A DNA stretch of 64,000 nt. It comes from Eucalyptus grandis. Its lineage: Eukaryota > Streptophyta > Magnoliopsida > Myrtales > Myrtaceae. Under the pieces are notes generated by a model. It was not told the DNA's origin. It searched no databases and saw only the letters and a list, made by a program, of their open reading frames with translations. A program made the translations under genes and the position numbers. The DNA is taken from positions 53,515,716 through 53,579,715 of the forward strand of contig NC_052616.1 of NCBI RefSeq assembly GCF_016545825.1, read 5' to 3'. Shown one piece after another: positions 53,949-64,000 of the stretch (the first letter of the stretch is position 1; each line of letters opens with the position of its first letter).

Positions 53949-56900
53949 CATCTCGTGATTGGAGCTGGGTCACATGCTAGGAAAACAATTAGATTGGTGT
54001 TAAGAGGATTTGACCAGGCCCTCAAACTTGCAAAATAAGACCCGTCCTCTTTAACCCCGCTTTTTCTAAGTGTGAAAAGTGCTCGTCTTCACTCGCAGCC
54101 CCGCGGCAGTAAAGACAGCCTTTCGACTGAGCCGGTACGAAGAGGAGCCGAGTTAGCCACATACATGTTAGGCTAGTCAGTATATCCTTCTGGACCATAG
54201 TATCAAGCCTGTACATCCCACCTTTAGGCGTTAAACCTCATACGTACATGCGCATGTCTTTGTGTCTTGCTAGCCTCCGCTTGTCGCTAAAAGTATTCAA
54301 TACTCTTTGTCCTTTCTATCGTGTTCCGCAATTATTCCATCTTGATCAATTATATCTCCCCCATGATCAAGTACAACCATTTTTAAAACAAGGGATTTTT
54401 GTTAGATCAGCACAGAATGCCCCCTCAGAGACACTTTCTCTTGTAATGAAACCCTAGCAAAAGACCACATCCTCGTTTGATCCAAAGATAAGTCGGTTGC
54501 TTTTTTTTCATTCCTAGAGAGTCTCACAGAAGACCCCAATTCCCTCTTCTTTATCATTGCCTCATATCCGTCTTTGATCTTTAGGAAAATGATACTCAAG
54601 AAAAAAATGACCAAGGAATGGGTGTCCAGTGGGAAGAGTGACAGCAAGATGGCACAACTCCAATGTCGAGTGGAAAAGTTGAAAATTGCACTGCTACACC
54701 TGTTGGATCGCCTGGACAAGTTCACTACGATTCCACCTCTGCCTCCTAAGTCACAGACGATGAACTGGGTACGAAGAGGGTGACGGAGAAGTCGGTGCAC
54801 TGGGGCAACCAAGCGACAAGTATAACTATCATCTGCTATACTCTAGGCCGCCAAGTGCTAATATTGACATCAAGGACATCATGCCAATTGGAGGGGATGA
54901 TTTGCCAGATAATGAAGCCATCTAAACGACAGGTGACGCTGTTTTTGCCATTGGAACAAAATGATAGGATGAGTTTGAATCGCCCAAAGTGTTAATTATT
55001 TGCACACTCCTCTACATGAGTCTTTCTTGCTTTCTAGGGATTTCATAAGATTTTGATGAGTCTCGAGGATGTGATAGCTTTCTAGTATTTTCCTTCTTCC
55101 ATAACGTAGTTCGTTCCTTTCACTCAATAAAATTGCAGTTTATGAAAAATTTCATGTTTTGAGGGCATGTTGAAGTATATCAAGCTAACCATATGATGAA
55201 ATCTCTCTGAAGACTAAGCTTCTTTATATTCTCTCCAAGATTGAATATCAAAACCTTTCAACATAATACCTCGCATTTAAAAAAATAAAGTCATTGTGAC
55301 TTTATAATGCACCTAAGGGGCATTACAGATTCTGACGATCTAGCTGAGGAATAAAGCCCTGAACTCCATTAATGCTCAGAGAAGCCTTTTTTTTTTTTTT
55401 TTTTTTTGGTGCAAACCAAGTTGCAACTTGATCTTTTCACTCATAATTTTGTCTTCTCAAAACCGCCTTGGAATATTCTCACCTTTAAGATCCAATTTGA
55501 TAAGGGAGGATTGAGAACACACCATCAGATCATAACATATGCTTTTATGTTTAATGCATGTGACATAAACCCAATGGCATGACGAAGACTAGATTGCCTT
55601 CAAAAGTGTCCTTCAGGAAATGGTGGTTTTAGTTTTAATTTAAGCTCAATTTACTTGGAAAAGGACTCATCACTTTTTTGGTTTCCGTCAACAGAATCTA
55701 CAAAGGTAGAAAAGGTCAATGTGGGGCAAATCTCATATAGATGTAGGGCTTGCCTCCCAATTGGGCGTAACGCTATCTCCAGTAGTGAAAAAGAGCGTTC
55801 GCTCTTAAAACTACCTGCACACCTATGACAAAGTGTAGAAAGCCACCCGCCAGGAAGAAGAGATAAAAGAACCGAGATTAAAGGACCACCCAATTTTTTG
55901 GAGAAAATTACGTATATCATGCCCTAATATAGCTTGATTAATGACACTATTTTCATTTATGGGTGACAAGTTGAAGGGCATGGATGATCGAAATTTCCCG
56001 AATTCTACAAGGGCAGAGAACTTACTTGAATTAGTGCAAATAGAAGATTCAATGCAGGGAACTTTTATGAGCTCTTTCTCAAAGAGGGGCATGACACAAC
56101 ATCTACTAGTACGGGTCAAAGGATTTGACACTTTGTCCTTTATAAGATTAGTGTCCAAGTCCTCCTATGCTTGCTTGTCCATTCACTTGTTTTGAGAGTA
56201 CAAACTCTCATGTTTAAAATGTTGCATGCATTTTCCAAATGGATTTTTGCATGATGATTTTGTCTATCTAGATCACTGATTCTGCTGAGGATTATTAGAA
56301 TAGACAGCTAAATGAAGAATACAAGATTGATTGAACATGCTGGATGAGGCGCGTCAGAATGATGACACGCAAGCTATATCCTACACACAGTCCCCCATCT
56401 ATATACTTGTGAGATGAGCGCAGAAGATTCCATGGTTGCAGGGTAAAGAGTTCTCTCGTGAATGGTATGATAACCAAAACAGTGAGAGGCATTTCATTGC
56501 TCACCCCTTTGAGCTCCTTACACTGGTGAAGTTTCTGTCCTACCCCCCATCAAGAACCACCCACACACTGAGGTAGATTGGAGGCGAAGCAGCATCACAA
56601 GGTGAGAAGAGAGGTAGAAATTTTCTTGCTGCACTTGCATCAATCTTCGAGTGTCTTTATTGCATATGAACACTTACGTTAATTTAAGTGCCCTAGAATG
56701 ACAAAGATCAATTCTTTCTCTACGCACTTGTATTCATTGTACAACCCAATTGAGTCTGTAATTTCACCCTCACATGGAGGCAAAACAGAAGTTACTACCA
56801 TTTAAGCAGCATAGCCCAGAGCACCGGCTGAAGATGAACGGTGCTTTGATTGAACTTGCCTAGGCCAGTTCCTCTAATGACAAGAATGAAAAAACAGGGG

Positions 56901-57768
56901 CATAAAAAAGCAGTGTATATGGTAAAAGCAAGGTCAATGCCCATAAATGAAGAACTAGAATAAAACATAGGAGCATGGAAAAGCAGCGTGCCTGGTAAAA
57001 GTAAGGCCAATGCCCCCCTAGCTAAAAATACAGCTAAGAAAAAGTTGCTATTGTGGTCCATAGACCTCCATCTGACAAGAAAGACTAGTGACAAATGCCA
57101 AGACAGTCACCAACTCTCACCCTCTTACATGTGACCCAAGTCTACGTTACATTCCCATTGTAAAAGTCTCTTTAAATTGGGGCACTTCAATTAACGTAGG
57201 ATTTCATATGTACATAAGCATTGCTCGAAGAAGTACGAGCAAGATTACTCTATCTCTTTTCGCAGGGTTCTTAACTTATAAACCTGGAAATGATCGTGCA
57301 ACATTTTGTCCATCGGCTTCGACCTTGATGGTCCCCTTTGATGAGCCGCTGACCAAGTCTTCATCATAGTTTTGACAAAGACCTCTCACATTGGTAAAGT
57401 CGTACCGTTTGCAATAATACTCAGACCCCCTGCTGACATGATGACAGTGAGATAGTGTGGTCCCTATAAATCCTCATCAATGGTCAGGATAGCCTTTTCC
57501 ATGAGAGTGAGTGGAAAGTCCTTTCAAACTAAAAGTCCCTCATCTGGCATGCTTAAGATATCTACATTCTAAATGAAGGTTGTTTTTCAAAATCTTCTCC
57601 AATGGAAATCAAATGATGCAAAACTGACAAAATTATCATGCATGAATCTTATTTGAACTCATGAATTTACAACACATACAATCATGTGTGCATACTGTGC
57701 AAATGGCAGACATACTCTCATAGATCAGAGATATTGCCAAGTAAGCATATCCCTATCCCCATTTTAAA
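53949..57768. other. Intergenic region without recognised genes
   Basis: No frame shows a family I recognise. A plus frame at 54574-54783 is Lys-rich at the start and could form a short helix, but has no other support. A T-run of about 22 lies near 55388-55410. Two similar segments of about 45 bases (AAAAGCAG.GT..., near 56903 and 56975) form a short imperfect duplication. It may be very old transposon DNA. Confidence 0.5.
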
Positions 57769-58159
57769 GTACCTACCATTGTCCAGGTACTCTCTTCTTG
57801 TCACTCGACCTATTCAAGTCGTCCCTTGAGTTTGGGTGCTTGCAACTGTCTAAGTATCCCATTGTCTTTAAGTACCCACCACTTGCTGGGTATTCCCTCT
57901 TAACGACACTCGACTTGTCCAAGTTGTCCTTAAAGTATTGATACTTGCGACTATGCAGGTATCCCTTTGTCTTTAGGTACCTCACACTATCTAGGTACCC
58001 TCCTATCGACACTCGACCTATTCGAGTCGTCTTCGAAATTTAGATGCTTGAGACTAACCAAGTATCCCATCGTCCATGAGTGCCTATCATCATCTGGGTG
58101 CTCTCCCTTATTGACACTCGACCTGTTCGAGTTGCCCTCAAAATATTGATATTGGTAGC
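57769..58159. repeat. Minisatellite, period about 104 bases, about 3.8 copies
   Basis: Units start near 57769, 57872, 57977 and 58080. Each carries GACACTCGACCT.TTCGAGT(C/T)G, an imperfect palindrome, and AAGTATCCCAT or GGTATCCC. The last unit is cut short by the LTR starting at 58160. Confidence 0.85.
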
Positions 58160-59102
58160 TGTTGGAGAAAACTTCATTGAGTGTTTTGAAGTTAACAAAA
58201 TGTCTCCATCAGTCTAGTCTGAAGACTTGCAGACTCTACTATCAAAGTCTGAAAACCTCCACGCCGAGGACTCCGCACTCAAGACTCAAAGTCTATCCTC
58301 ATTGACAGTTTCTAAGACCGTCGAAGAAGGCTTATCCGAAACGAAGTATTTCGTTAAGGATTTGATTTTGTCGACTGAAGAAGATCTCTTGGCTGGATAT
58401 AGCGTGTCGGAATCCATTATTCAAATCAAGAAAGATTCAGGGATTTTGGATCCATTGATTGGCGAAGTACACTTGGAAGATTCTACTTATGGAAACCTAG
58501 ATCCTGATTGTATGGGCGAGCATGATTGATGGGCTATCATCATGTTCCTTAAATAGCTCGAAGATCTTCCTAATTGATTTTGTCCAACGAGTAGATTAGA
58601 AGAATTCCTTTGGTAAATGCCAACGGGTGTGATGGCATAAAGGAGTATATAAGGAAGACGTTCCAGTTGTTCGAGTGTGTGCGCGATAGAAGAATTCCAA
58701 AGTCTAAATCTCCTTGTTCTTTGTCAATTAAAGCATTCAAGCAAAATCTTGTACGCAAAGAGAGTTTATATCTTTGAGAGACCTTGAGGAAGTGTAGCAG
58801 AGTCTCTACACTGTAGAATCAAGGAAGAGCTTTTCTGTAACAACTCTTTTGTTCATAGTGAAATCCAGCTGGTAGGTTGTCAGTGCGGAACAGTGGACGT
58901 AGGCTTAGATTAAGCCGAACTACTATAATCTATGTGTTCATATTCTCTTCTCTACGCTCTTTTACTTTGATCATAGCTCGTTTTGTTTACAAGAGACGAA
59001 TTTCCTTTTCATAATCTATTGTTGATTAGTGCTGCACACTTATCTCGTAAAATTGTTTTTACACCTATTCACCCCCTCTAAGTGCTCATACTAGCTTTCA
59101 CA
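58160..59102 (+). repeat. 5' LTR of the third copia
   Basis: 943 bases, TG...CA. Its last 72 bases are repeated at 59414-59485 as part of the tandem duplication. A frame at 58227-58529 has no known family. Confidence 0.8.
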
Positions 59103-59796
59103 ATTGGTATCAGAGCCTGTATACTCACTTAAGTTGAAGTGTTTTACTTCAGAGTTAAAGATCCATGGCTAGTATGTTGGCTCCAGGACTGGTTGAAGGG
59201 CAAAGCAATACTAGACCGCCTTATGTTGATGGAAAGGAATACAACATATGAAAAAACCAGATGAAAGAATTTCTAAGATCAAAGGATCCTCTGGAATGGG
59301 ATGTGGTAGACAAAGGAATCATTCCTAAAGCTGCACCTGTCTCAGAAAGAGGAAAAGAAGCCGTTGAGTCTAGCGAAATGACTCAAGAAGAGATAACCAA
59401 GAGACAAGCTCTTGCTGCACACTTATCTCGTAAAATTGTTTTTACACCTATTCATCCCCTCTAGGTGCTCATACTAGCTTTCACAATTGGTATCAGAGCC
59501 TGTATACTCACTTAAGTTGAAGTGTTTTACTTCAGAGTTAAAGATCCATGACTAGTATGTTGGCTCCAGGACTGGTTGAAGGGCAAAGCAATACTAGACT
59601 GCCTTATGTTGATGGAAAGGAATACAACATATGGAAAAACCAGATGAAAGAATTTCTAAGATCAAAGGATCCTCTGGAATGGGATGTGGTAGACAAAGGA
59701 ATCATTCCTAAAGCTGCACCTGTCTCAGAAAGAGGAAAAGAAGCCGTTGAGTCTAGCGAAATGACTCAAGAAGAGATAACCAAAAGACAAGCTCTT
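59031..59796 (+). repeat. 383-base tandem duplication of LTR end + primer site + gag start
   Basis: 59031-59413 and 59414-59796 are near identical. Each contains the last 72 LTR bases, the primer site (59105 and 59488) and the first gag codons (ATG at 59165 and 59548). In copy 1 a Trp codon of gag (YNIWKNQ) is TGA; copy 2 has TGG. Confidence 0.92.
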
Positions 59797-60554
59797 GATG
59801 TAAAAGCAATTTATTCTTTATATTATGCATTATCACCTACTGAATATAATAGAATATCTTCTTATGTTACTGCTAAAGAAGTCTGGGATAGATTACACAT
59901 CACCTATGAAGAAACTGATCGAGTGAAAGAAACTAGAATCAATATTCTGCTTAGTCAATACGAAACATTCAAAATGAAATCAGGAGAATCTATCACCGAC
60001 ATGTTTAGTCATTTTACGAAATCGTGAATGGTCTTGAAAATCAAGGTCAACCAATTTCTGATCCCATGAAAGTAAACAAGCTACTGTGTGGACTCTCCAA
60101 GGATTGGAATCACATAAAGACCTCAATAAGGGAGACATAAAGAATTATGCCACTTTCTGTCGATGAATTAGTTAGGACTCTTCAGTCTTATGAAGTGGAG
60201 CGAATAAATGAAGATGAAGATCCTAAAGTTAAGAAATCCATTGCATTAAAATTTAATGATGATTATGATGTCACAGATTTTGAAGACGATATGGATGATG
60301 AGGAGCTTGCTCTCATGATAAGAAGATTCAGAAAGCTAAACAGAAAGGGGAGAAGATTCAATCCAAAGAAACAAAGTTTTCAAAAGCAACAGACTAAGTC
60401 TGTTGAGGATGATGAATCCAATAGAGATGTAGTCTGTTTTGAATGTAAGAAAAAGGGACACATTAGACCCAACTGTCCCATTCTAAGGAAAAAGAAAGGA
60501 AAAGCTGAGGAATATCAAAAGGCACTCAAAGCAGAAACTTGGAGTGATACATAA
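59548..60554 (+). pseudogene. copia gag with zinc knuckle, frameshifted
   Basis: MTSMLAPGLVEGQSN, then NQMKEFLRSKDPLEW, AIYSLYYALSPTEYNRISS, EVWDRLHITYEETDRVKE and ITDMFSHFT. A frame break near 60025 is followed by LLCGLSKDWNHIKT (about 60080) and an open frame 60147-60554. That frame has the acidic DFEDDMDDEELA, a basic stretch and the zinc knuckle CFECKKKGHIRPNC, ending at a stop after AETWSDT. Gag packages element RNA in the cytoplasm. Confidence 0.85.
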
Positions 60555-60807
60555 TATGAAGAAAGTGATGATGATTATGCCAATATTTGTCTCATGGCAC
60601 AATTAGACTCAGATTCAAACTCCGAGACAGACTCAGATTCAAACAGTGAATTTGAGGCAATTAATTTGAATATTCCTTCTAGAGTCTCTAGATACATTGA
60701 TGAATTGTGTCTTAGTCTCAAAACTTCTCTCAAAAGGATTTCCGAACTCAAAAGAGAAAATTCTGCACTAAAGTAACAGGAAAATGTTTGGAAAGAAAAG
60801 GTCAAAA
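60555..60807 (+). other. Region after the gag knuckle: Ser/Asp/Glu repeat and coiled-coil-like segment
   Basis: Still within the copia element. A frame from 60594 reads LDSDSNSETDSDSNSEFE then LCLSLKTSLKRISELKRE, stopping at 60774-60776. Such acidic and helical segments occur after gag in large copia elements. Confidence 0.55.
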
Positions 60808-61458
60808 TGTGGCACCCCAAAACACCTTAGGTCGCCACAGGTACCTATCGCTCCACTAGTTACATCTCTTAGTAGAAGCATCGTAGTTCATAGGCATTTT
60901 TTTTTCTTTTTTGAAAATGGTCCCAGCCCAACTTATTAGGTGGCATCCCAAAATTCAAAGCCAAGCCATAAGGTGTGTTAAAGTTTCTAATTAGGTGATA
61001 GAATTTCCATGGCCTATGCTGTAGCCATTAGGCTTTTTAATTAGATGATTTGCGTATATGATTGCGAGAATTTAAATTTGATAGATTAATCAATTATGCT
61101 TGGCCATATGATTTATAAATTAAATTTCAATAACCAAAATGCCCCAAGACTTTGGCCAAGATGAAAATTGAAATTGAAAAATATTTATAGGAGAAATTAA
61201 AAAAAAAAAGGGGGGAAAAAGGGGTTAATTTTCGAATGGGCCTTAGGCCCATTGGCCTAAGTTTAATGGGCCAAGGTGACCGGCCCAATAGAGGCCCAAG
61301 AGAAGTGGTCGCCGGCCATAAAGGAGCCCAAGCCCAAGAAGCCCAACTCCAAGGCCCATGATGCATGTAATTGGACAAGTGGCAAAGGGGAAGACCATGC
61401 ATTTGTTGGTTTTAGGCAATCTCATGATTGCTAATCATGAGAAGTTGGGGAAATAAGA

Positions 61459-61498
61459 AGGAAGAGAGAGAGAGGGTGGCTGGCCATTTGCTCGCCCA

Positions 61499-61535
<37 letters not shown>

Positions 61536-61585
61536 GTGAGAGAGAGAGAGAGAGTTGTGCGAGAGAGGAGGAGCGGCCGAGAGAG
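61459..61585. repeat. (GA)n microsatellite
   Basis: About 17 GA units at 61501-61534, with further GA runs at 61464-61474 and 61537-61555. It produces spurious Ser/Leu- and Arg/Glu-rich frames. Confidence 0.95.
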
Positions 61586-62929
61586 AAAGGAGGAGGGAAC
61601 CGCTGTGTGCCGCCGTGTTCGGCGCCGTACGCCGTCGACCGTCCATCCTAGAGGCAAGTGGAAGTCCTCTAGCTTCTCTTGCATGCTTGTATGTCGTTTG
61701 CATGTTGATTTTTTAGGTGTTAGATGAGCAATACCGAAGCATGGATGAGTTGTGTGTGAATGGTATGGCTGTTTGTGTTCGGATCGTGTGAGTCAGTAAC
61801 TTGTTTGAGCTTGCATGTGTGTTTAGAGTCAGATTTTGGCTTCTATTTTTCCATAAGAGTTGTAGCTAACATCTTGAACTACAACATACTGAAATTTCGT
61901 GGAAAATGATGGAGATTTGAGGGATTAAAGTCTCATCCTACGGAGACCTCAGATCTGGAGAGTTTTTACTGACCTCTTGCTGGATTCGTGGTTGCATGTT
62001 GGTTTGTGATGAGAATATCACTTCAATTTATTCATGAGAGTTGTAGGAGACATCTTAAACTACAACATACTCAATTTTGAAGTGAAATGAACAAGTATAG
62101 CCTAGTAAATCGACTAGATCTTGAAGACGATGATTCTGGTGATGTATTCCGAGATACCCGAGACTTCATGGACATAGATGATGACAGTAATATGGTTATT
62201 TGCCCTAGATCTCTTCATGAAACTTGTATAGAATACCTTTATGTATAACATATCTAAATTTCAGAGGAAACGAAAGAGAAATGGTAGGTGAAATCTCAAT
62301 ATTTCGGTGATATGTGCACTGGACGATGCGGTAATGGGTCCAGAAGCTTCGTGAGGTTGTATAAAATAATGTAAAAAGAATATGGCTTGGAGTTCTTCAT
62401 GAAAGTTGTACGAAAATGTCTTGGCTATCACTCTGTAAAATTTTGTAATTTTTGGAGGCCATATGCATATTTTAATCGAATTTATTCGGAAACTGTGCAT
62501 TCTGGTTTTATCCGAATATTATGTGCTATTTTGTGCGAATTGTGAAATTGTGTGAAATTCAATTTGACCGTGAATTTTGCATGAAATTGTCATCCTATTG
62601 GTTTGTTTAATGATTGCTTGAATTTTTATAATTTTGGGAATTTATAGATATTGAATTTAATATTTATTTATTAAAAATAAATAAATAAATAATAAAATAA
62701 AATGGATTATTTTATTGGCCATAAATTCCATTGAATTTATTAAAATATAATTATGCATTTTCGCATGTATGATGAGAGATTGGTGTATTTATGACATTGG
62801 GTATTGATGCATGTGTGAATTCTATGCCAAGTATGACTTGTTTGATGTCATGCCATATGCCATGTTAAATTGAGATCAAAATAATGGTAAATGTGAATGA
62901 TGATAAGTGAGGAAGTGGTTGTGGTGGAG

Positions 62930-63240
62930 GATGAGGCCGGAATGTATAGAGATGCATTGCCGGATTCCCTGGGAGATTCAGGATGCTCAGAATGTGGGGG
63001 GCCGGAAGCCCTGTCGGAGGTCTTTGCCTGAAGGGAATGCCTTGTGATGCCAGGATTTGGGGTGCGGGATACCCGGCCAGGGAGTGTAAATGCCGGAAGC
63101 CATGTCGGAGGTTTCTGCCCGAAGGGAATGCCTCGTGATGCTAGTTGAGATGCAAGATGCCTGGAATGTGGGGGGCCGGATGCCCGGTGGCCTGGGAGGC
63201 TGAATGCCGAATGCCTCGGAGGTCTTTGCCCGAGGGGATG
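62930..63240. repeat. Imperfect tandem array, main period about 91 bases
   Basis: Unit GCCGGAAGCC.TGTCGGAGGT starts near 63001 and 63092. A shorter degenerate copy follows near 63200. Located in the LTR just as the 37-base array is in the other LTR. Confidence 0.75.
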
Positions 63241-63309
63241 ATAAAATTGATGAATTGAGAAATGGGTGATGTGGTGATCAAATTGAAAGCTAAAAGTGGA
63301 AATTAAACC

Positions 63310-63600
63310 ATGAGATGATATGCATGATGATCACCCATGATATGATATGCATGATGATGATGATGATGATGATGATGATATGTGATGTGAAATGATGATG
63401 ATCACCCATGATATGATATGCATGACATGATATGCATGATGATAATAATGATGATGACATATGATATGGCATGTGTAATGAGATGATGTCATGATGATGA
63501 TGACATGTATGATGTAATGATGCCATGATAATGATGACATGTCTAATGTAATGATGTCATGATGATGATGACATGTATGATACGTTGATGATACACATGT
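63310..63600. repeat. ATG/GAT-rich simple repeat
   Basis: About ten GAT units at 63350-63378 and repeated blocks of ATGATGATGACATGTATGAT in 63490-63580. The His-rich minus-strand frames here are artefacts of this repeat. Confidence 0.9.
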
Positions 63601-63770
63601 ATGTGTTATAAATTGATATGATGATGCATGATAGTATGCGCATTGCTTCAAGGTAAGTAGCACCTGCAATGCATGTATGATTGCACGATGCATTGAGTTG
63701 TTATTGGATTTCCCTATCTGCTGAGTGGTTGTACTCACCCCTTTGGGGACCCACATTTCAGATTAGCAGT

Positions 63771-64000
63771 ATGCCGGTTCCTGCCATCACGCGGGGAGTA
63801 TTTTACGGTCTACCATCCGATGTAGAGGTCGAGTGTCGAGATAGACCGTCCATCTGTTCCCGGACTGACTTTTATTCGAGTACGCTGTCTAGTGATGTAC
63901 GACGTAGGCCTAGCCGGGGCCCCGTCATTCGGGAGTTCATATCCGTGCATGTTCGTCGGGATGGAGCGATGCGAGGGATGTTGCTGCCGCCACTGCCTGA
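63771..64000 (+). other. LTR-embedded open frame, runs off the window
   Basis: The ATG at 63771 lies 10-12 bases after ACATTTCAG, as in the other two LTRs. It stays open for 76 codons to the window end and is Arg-rich (MPVPAITRGV, VRRRPSRG, HVRRDG). The conserved LVVTT/AWF centre, if present, would lie beyond the window. Confidence 0.45.

Larger units (their letters stand above)
58160..60807 (+). mobile_element. 5' part of a third Ty1/copia element (LTR, primer site, gag), truncated
   Basis: TGTTGGAGAAAAC at 58160 begins a 943-base LTR ending CTTTCACA at 59102. Primer-binding site TGGTATCAGAGCC is at 59105, then gag. The element is cut at 60807 by a gypsy-type LTR. Protease, integrase and RT are not in the window. 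Gag type and LTR length resemble large copia groups; the clade is not certain. Confidence 0.85.
60808..64000 (+). mobile_element. Long gypsy-type LTR (plus), incomplete at window end
   Basis: Begins TGTGGCACCCC at 60808 within the copia element. It shares the architecture of the LTR at 15297-18675: simple-sequence tract, AT-rich middle, tandem array, then the block ACTCACCCC-TT-GGGG-ACATTTCAG before an ATG (63771). The end lies outside the window. Sequence identity to the other LTRs is low outside that block, so it is a different subfamily. Confidence 0.6.

Noticed and set aside
54402..54812. 136-codon minus frame with hydrophobic stretch
   Set aside because: No start context, family or conservation; opposite strand frames are equally open.
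55651..56195. Overlapping minus and plus frames of 84-111 codons
   Set aside because: No recognisable motif; both strands open, consistent with chance or very old transposon DNA.
61412..61727. Ser/Leu-rich and Arg/Glu-rich frames
   Set aside because: Products of the GA microsatellite read on the two strands.
63290..63756. His/Ser/Ile-rich minus frame of 141 codons
   Set aside because: Antisense of the ATG/GAT simple repeat; composition is entirely explained by the repeat.

Overview
The window is nuclear DNA of a flowering plant, most likely a eudicot. The evidence is multi-exon cysteine-rich receptor-like kinase (CRK, DUF26) genes with GT-AG introns and plant Ty1/copia and Ty3/gypsy LTR retrotransposons with initiator-Met-tRNA primer-binding sites. 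The species cannot be fixed from sequence alone. No tRNA, rRNA, CRISPR or prokaryotic feature was seen.

The backbone is a tandem cluster of CRK genes, all on the minus strand, in which two subtypes alternate. Type A starts MERGP and has DSD..LDW and CEN..SANTRR in the kinase. Type B starts MAHYQS where its first exon survives and has ANTAT.VGT and EIITGERNA. In plus-coordinate order: CRK-a (1163-4023, B-like, one frameshift); CRK-b (6219-9255, A, DFG changed to DFR, premature stop); CRK-c (10985-12250, B, 5'-truncated pseudogene); CRK-d (21951-22005, A, 5' stub); CRK-e (23795-25074, B, kinase exons deleted); CRK-f (37039-40121, A, the best preserved); CRK-g (41820-50693, B, broken by two insertions). 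About 1.7 kb of shared sequence separates each A gene from the B gene beside it in all three copies, so the cluster grew by duplicating an A+B unit.

Mobile DNA has expanded the cluster. 12692-15296 is a minus-strand gypsy-type LTR. It abuts a plus-strand gypsy element (5' LTR 15297-18675, decayed internal region to about 21945) that ends inside integrase against CRK-d. 27098-36731 is a small minus-strand non-autonomous LTR element with GAACT target duplications. One of its LTRs was hit by an 8.1-kb copia element (27408-35503, duplications CTACC). A second copia element (42667-47911, minus) and a roughly 1-kb DNA transposon-like insert (49055-50027) lie inside CRK-g.

From 51 kb on there is no recognisable host gene. 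It holds two foldback repeats (52349-52669, 53301-53630), a 104-bp minisatellite (57769-58159), the 5' end of a third copia element (58160-60807, with a 383-bp tandem duplication), and a long gypsy-type LTR (60808 to the window end).

The most unusual signal is in the long gypsy-type LTRs. Each has an ATG just downstream of a conserved ACATTTTCAG-like motif. In two clearly diverged LTRs in opposite orientation the following frames share a protein-level pattern (WT..LVVTT, then F.AWF..P.G.R.GPL) and an acidic tail. This suggests the family once encoded a small protein inside its LTR.
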